From Alphaproteobacteria bacterium (GTDB lineage: Bacteria; Pseudomonadota; Alphaproteobacteria; Sphingomonadales; Sphingomonadaceae): a stretch of 9,082 nt of DNA. Positions 6,033 to 9,082 of the stretch are shown here, piece by piece (positions within the stretch are counted from its first letter, which is position 1; each line of letters begins with the position of its first letter). The stretch spans positions 1-9,082 of the forward strand of contig JAENVZ010000277.1 of the NCBI GenBank assembly GCA_016650315.1, in the 5' to 3' direction. The position numbers and the translations under genes were made by a program. The notes beneath the pieces are model-generated. The model worked only from the letters and a program-made list of their open reading frames with translations. It was not told the origin of the DNA and ran no database searches.

Positions 6033-6764
6033 ATGCACGTTTTTGCCAATCCCACCCGGTTTCTGTCGATCGCCCGGCCATTGACCCCCTGGTTGTTCTG
6101 GGGTGGTTTGCTGTTGCTCCTGATCGGCGTGGCGGCAGGACTTTTCTATACGCCCGCCGACTATCTGCAGGGCGAAACTGTACGGATTCTTTACGTTCAT
6201 GTGCCGGCCGCATGGCTGGGCATGGGCGGTTGGACCGGGCTTGCGGTCGCCAGCCTGATGCAGATCGTCTGGCGGCATCCGCTGGCGGGAATTGCGGCGC
6301 GGGCGATTGCGGTGCCGGGCGCGCTGTTTACCGCCATCTGTCTTGTCACCGGATCGATATGGGGCCGTCCGACCTGGGGCACATGGTGGGAATGGGACGG
6401 ACGAATGACCAGTATGCTGGTGCTGTTGTTCCTCTATCTGGGCTATATTGCGCTTGCCAATGCGAGCAGCGCCAACGAAGCGGGCGGGCGCGGCGGCGTT
6501 AGCCGGGTTACCGCCATTTTTGGGTTGGTCGGCGCAATCAACATCCCGATCATCAACCGCTCGGTCGTATGGTGGAACAGCCTGCATCAAGGACCCAGCA
6601 TTACACTGACCGGCTCGACCATCGACGGTTCGATGCTGTGGCCGCTCGGTTTTACGGTTCTGGGTTTCAGCTTTTTATTCGGTGCGGTCGTGCTGATGCG
6701 GATGCGGGCATTGCTCGCGCAGACCAAGGTGGAGGCGCGCTTGCAAAGGCTGGCGCGGGGGTAG
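6033..6764 (+). CDS. ccmC: Haem transporter/handling protein CcmC (cytochrome c maturation)
   Basis: A 243-residue integral inner-membrane protein of System I cytochrome c biogenesis; with CcmD it loads haem onto CcmE at the periplasmic face. Seen: six hydrophobic segments (about 20-38, 57-80, 90-108, 125-144, 158-176 and 203-222); the tryptophan-rich haem-handling motif WGRPTWGTWWEWD at 110-122; and the two conserved periplasmic histidines, His56 in VHVPAAW and His185 in NSLHQGPS (His60 and His184 in E. coli). Length fits the family (about 240). The frame stays open back to 5853, but that extension runs through the SRP RNA gene. 6033 is preferred to 6003 because MHVFANPTRFL is the usual N-terminus; an AAAGAG ribosome site lies 10 bases upstream, weak. 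It is the first gene of ccmCDEF; ccmD follows after 4 bases. Confidence 0.95.
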   Translation: MHVFANPTRFLSIARPLTPWLFWGGLLLLLIGVAAGLFYTPADYLQGETVRILYVHVPAAWLGMGGWTGLAVASLMQIVWRHPLAGIAARAIAVPGALFTAICLVTGSIWGRPTWGTWWEWDGRMTSMLVLLFLYLGYIALANASSANEAGGRGGVSRVTAIFGLVGAINIPIINRSVVWWNSLHQGPSITLTGSTIDGSMLWPLGFTVLGFSFLFGAVVLMRMRALLAQTKVEARLQRLARG

Positions 6765-6768
6765 GGGC

Positions 6769-6900
6769 ATGAATCACTGGCCATTCATTATCGCGGCCTA
6801 CGCGTTGACCTTTGCGGGGACGGCAGGCGTGTGCGTGTGGGCCTACACCTCGATGCGTCGCGCGGAACGCCGTGCAGCCATACTCACGCGGGAGCGGTGA
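6769..6900 (+). CDS. ccmD: Haem exporter protein CcmD
   Basis: A 43-residue protein with one membrane segment (about 5-27, from PFIIAAYALTFAG) followed by a basic cytoplasmic tail MRRAERRAAILTRER. This is the standard CcmD layout, with the AYA and RRAERRA elements recognisable. CcmD stabilises the CcmC-CcmE interaction and is needed to release haem-bound CcmE from CcmC/CcmAB. The start at 6769 follows a GGGG stretch directly; it begins 4 bases after the ccmC stop and ends 10 bases before the ccmE start. The family is weakly conserved, so much of the call rests on the position between ccmC and ccmE. Confidence 0.88.
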   Translation: MNHWPFIIAAYALTFAGTAGVCVWAYTSMRRAERRAAILTRER

Positions 6901-6910
6901 GGAGATGGCA

Positions 6911-7360
6911 ATGAAGGCCAAGCATCAGCGGCTGATTCTCGTTCTTGTGGCGCTGGCGGCGCTGATCGGCGCGGGCTTGCTGGCGGCGGCCGCCTTGCGT
7001 GATGAAGCCGCCTATTTCTATGCGCCCAATGATGTGAAGACCAAGGGTGTGGAGCCGGGCAAGCCGATCCGGCTGGGCGGTATGGTCGTCAAGGGCAGCC
7101 TGAAGCGTCTGGCCGATGGGGTCACCATCCGGTTTGACGTGACCGATGGCAAATCCACCGTTCCTGCCACCTTCAATGGCATTGCGCCTGACCTGTTCAA
7201 GGAAGGATCGGGCATGATCGCGGAGGGCGCGTTCGACGCCAAGGGCATGTTTGTTGCGAACAATTTGCTCGCCAAGCATGACGAACGCTACATGCCGCGT
7301 GAACTGGACGGCATGAAATATGACGAAAAGACGCACAAGGTGAGGGTGGAGAAGCAATGA
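6911..7360 (+). CDS. ccmE: Haem chaperone CcmE
   Basis: A 149-residue periplasmic haem chaperone anchored by one N-terminal membrane segment (about 7-29) with a basic leader MKAKHQR. The soluble domain is the OB-fold CcmE core (about 35-130), with IRLGGMVVKGSL and VTIRFDVTDG strands. Covalent haem attaches to the conserved histidine, here His123 in LLAKHDERYMP; Tyr127 is the axial-ligand tyrosine (His130 and Tyr134 in E. coli). The bacterial H-x-x-x-Y form is intact. GGAG at 6901-6904 lies 6 bases before the ATG at 6911; the in-frame ATG at 6905 abuts GGAG and is less likely. It receives haem from CcmC/CcmD and passes it to CcmF, both encoded next to it. The C-terminal tail after about 135 is charged and likely flexible. 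Confidence 0.97.
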   Translation: MKAKHQRLILVLVALAALIGAGLLAAAALRDEAAYFYAPNDVKTKGVEPGKPIRLGGMVVKGSLKRLADGVTIRFDVTDGKSTVPATFNGIAPDLFKEGSGMIAEGAFDAKGMFVANNLLAKHDERYMPRELDGMKYDEKTHKVRVEKQ

Positions 7361-7390
7361 TACTGTCTCTCGTCCTCTTTTCTCCCTTTT

Positions 7391-7417
7391 CGTCATTCTC
7401 GCGAAGGCGGGATGACG
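7391..7417. repeat. REP-like hairpin between ccmE and ccmF
   Basis: CGTCAT (7391-7396) pairs with ATGACG (7412-7417), and CTCGC with GCGGG (one G-U), around a GAAG loop with one bulged T: an 11-bp stem. The core CGCGAAGGCGGG is that of an abundant alphaproteobacterial intergenic palindrome. It sits inside the 82-base gap 7361-7442 within the ccm operon, where neighbouring gaps are only 4 and 10 bases. No T run follows, so it is probably not a strong terminator; it could affect mRNA stability or the ccmE:ccmF ratio. Confidence 0.7.
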
Positions 7418-7442
7418 GGTTTATTGGACTGGCAGACAGGTC

Positions 7443-9082
7443 ATGATCGCTGAAGCCGGTCTTGCTGCATTGTGGCTGGCCGCCGCGCTGGCGGCGTTGC
7501 AATTCGGCCTTCTCTGGGCGGGTATTGCGGGACGCAAGGATGAATTGCTGTCTGCGGTGCGCCCGGTCGCGGTGGTTCAGGGGCTGCTCTGCGCCCTTGC
7601 CTTTGGCTTGCTCATCGTGTTGTTCGTGCGGTCCGACATGTCGGTCAAGCTGGTGATGATGAACAGCCATTCGCTGAAACCGATGCTCTACAAGATCGCC
7701 GGAACATGGGGCAATCATGAAGGGTCGATGCTGCTCTGGGTCACGATCATGGGTCTGGCGGGCGGCGCGGTGGCGCTGTTCGAACGCAGTTTGCGGCGCG
7801 ACACCCATATGGCGACCTTGGGCGCGCAGGCGGTCATCAGCCTTGGTTTCTACGCCTTCCTGCTGTTTTCCTCCAACCCGTTCGAACGCTTGAATCCACC
7901 GGCGCCGGATGGGCAAGGGTTGAATCCGCTGTTGCAGGACCCCGGTCTCGCCTTCCATCCGCCGACGTTGTATTTCGGTTATGTCGGGCTTTCCGTAGCC
8001 TTTTCCTTTGCCGTTGGCGCGTTGATGACACACAATGTCGATTCGGCCTTTGCCCGCGCAATGCGGCCATGGGTGCTGGCGGCATGGATATTCCTGACAC
8101 TGGGCATCACGGCGGGCAGTTACTGGGCCTATTATGAACTGGGCTGGGGCGGCTGGTGGTTTTGGGACCCGGTGGAGAATGCTTCGCTGATGCCCTGGTT
8201 GGCGGCGACGGCGCTATTGCACAGCGTAACGGTGCTGGCGACGCGCGACGGGTTGCGCGCCTGGACGATCATGCTGGCAGTCGTGGCGTTTTCGATGTCG
8301 ATGGTCGGCACGTTTCTGGTGCGATCGGGCATTTTGACCAGCGTGCACGCCTTTGCCGTCGATCCTGAACGCGGCAGCTTCATCCTTGCGCTGCTCACGC
8401 TGTATATCGGTGGCGCACTGGCGCTGTTCGCCTTGCGGATCGGGTCGGTGCGCGAGGGCAAGCAGTTTGAAGCGGTGAGCCGCGAGGGTGCGCTGGTCGT
8501 CAACAATCTGCTGTTTTCCGCTATTTTAGGCATTGTGCTGGTTGGCACGCTTTACCCGCTGGCGGTTGAGGCGGTGACGGGCGAGAAATTGTCGGTCGGG
8601 CCGCCCTATTTCAACAGTGCGGCGGGACCATTGGCGCTGATGCTGGTGGTGGTCATGGCAGCGGGACCCGTGACGCGCTGGCAAAAGGACCGTGTCATGG
8701 TGGTGGGCAAGCGGCTTGCGATACCGGCCATCGTAACGGTCATCGCGCTGGCCGGTATCCTGACGCTCTTTGCCGGGCGCATCGGTGTCTTGCCGCTACT
8801 GGGTCTTACGCTGGCCTTTGGCGTTGGCGTTGGCAGTCTCGCGCCGTTGTGGAAGCGCAACCTTCGCCGCACGCCATTGTTCACATATGGCATGGTGATC
8901 GCGCATCTGGGTGCGGCGGTCAGCCTGGCCGGCATGGCGTCGGAAAGCGCGTTCAACAAGGAAAAGCTGATCGCGGCCCGCCCCGGCGACAGCGTCCAGA
9001 TTGCTGACTGGACCGTGAAATTCGACAGTATCTCACCGATCGCCGGTCCGAACTGGACGGCGCTGGAGGGCGTGATGCTGGC
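7443..9082 (+). CDS. ccmF: Cytochrome c haem lyase subunit CcmF, C-terminus cut by window edge
   Basis: The first 546 codons of CcmF (full family length about 640-660), the large polytopic membrane component of the haem lyase that takes haem from CcmE and, with CcmH/CcmI, attaches it to CXXCH motifs of apocytochromes in the periplasm. Seen: many hydrophobic helices; the tryptophan-rich WWD motif GWGGWWFWDPVENASLMPWL at 234-253; and the four conserved histidines His172 (FHPPTLY), His260 (LLHS), His302 (VHAF) and His488 (IAHLG), matching His173, His261, His303 and His491 of E. coli. The start at 7443 is the first ATG after an in-frame TGA at 7413 and gives the usual MIAEAGLAALWLA beginning; the ribosome site (ACAGG) is weak. 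The reading frame is open to the window end; ccmG/dsbE and ccmH would be expected next. Confidence 0.97.
   Translation, partial: MIAEAGLAALWLAAALAALQFGLLWAGIAGRKDELLSAVRPVAVVQGLLCALAFGLLIVLFVRSDMSVKLVMMNSHSLKPMLYKIAGTWGNHEGSMLLWVTIMGLAGGAVALFERSLRRDTHMATLGAQAVISLGFYAFLLFSSNPFERLNPPAPDGQGLNPLLQDPGLAFHPPTLYFGYVGLSVAFSFAVGALMTHNVDSAFARAMRPWVLAAWIFLTLGITAGSYWAYYELGWGGWWFWDPVENASLMPWLAATALLHSVTVLATRDGLRAWTIMLAVVAFSMSMVGTFLVRSGILTSVHAFAVDPERGSFILALLTLYIGGALALFALRIGSVREGKQFEAVSREGALVVNNLLFSAILGIVLVGTLYPLAVEAVTGEKLSVGPPYFNSAAGPLALMLVVVMAAGPVTRWQKDRVMVVGKRLAIPAIVTVIALAGILTLFAGRIGVLPLLGLTLAFGVGVGSLAPLWKRNLRRTPLFTYGMVIAHLGAAVSLAGMASESAFNKEKLIAARPGDSVQIADWTVKFDSISPIAGPNWTALEGVML

Noticed and set aside
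7197..8033. Minus-strand open frame (278 codons) opposite ccmE and ccmF
   Set aside because: It crosses the ccmE-ccmF boundary in antisense and is rich in Arg, Gln and His with no domain.

Overview
The window is a chromosomal housekeeping region of an alphaproteobacterium, most likely a member of the Sphingomonadales. This rests on moderately high GC content, the protein flavour of every gene, and short palindromic repeats of the kind common between genes in sphingomonads (core GAGCGAAGTCGA or CTTGTCGA types). Genus cannot be fixed from the sequence alone. I see no phage, transposase, CRISPR array or defence module, and no convincing undescribed system. The most informative items are non-coding.

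Minus-strand half (about 1-5914). In transcription order: an SRP RNA gene (ffs) that open-reading-frame prediction misses; dnaX (DNA polymerase III tau/gamma); a YbaB/EbfC nucleoid-associated protein overlapping dnaX by 4 bases; a 225-base gap with a palindromic repeat and a candidate promoter; lon (ATP-dependent protease); hupB (HU) with its own promoter and intrinsic terminator; a second perfect hairpin terminator; tRNA-His(GUG) with a candidate promoter; and the first 77 codons of a Glu/Leu/Phe/Val dehydrogenase that runs off the left edge. SRP RNA-dnaX-ybaB is an ancient gene order (compare scr-dnaX-yaaK-recR in Bacillus subtilis), but recR is not the next gene here. lon-hupB is also a widely conserved pair.

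Plus-strand part (about 6033-9082). A cytochrome c maturation (System I) operon reads ccmC-ccmD-ccmE-ccmF, with ccmF cut by the right edge after 546 codons. CcmC and CcmD load haem onto the periplasmic chaperone CcmE, and CcmF takes it from CcmE for attachment to apocytochrome c. CcmD (43 residues) is very short but clear. ccmA and ccmB are not upstream of ccmC.

The divergent gap between dnaX and ccmC (5666-6032) is occupied: it holds the SRP RNA gene and its promoter, two repeat hairpins between ffs and dnaX, and a dyad just upstream of ccmC. A further repeat hairpin lies inside the ccm operon between ccmE and ccmF.
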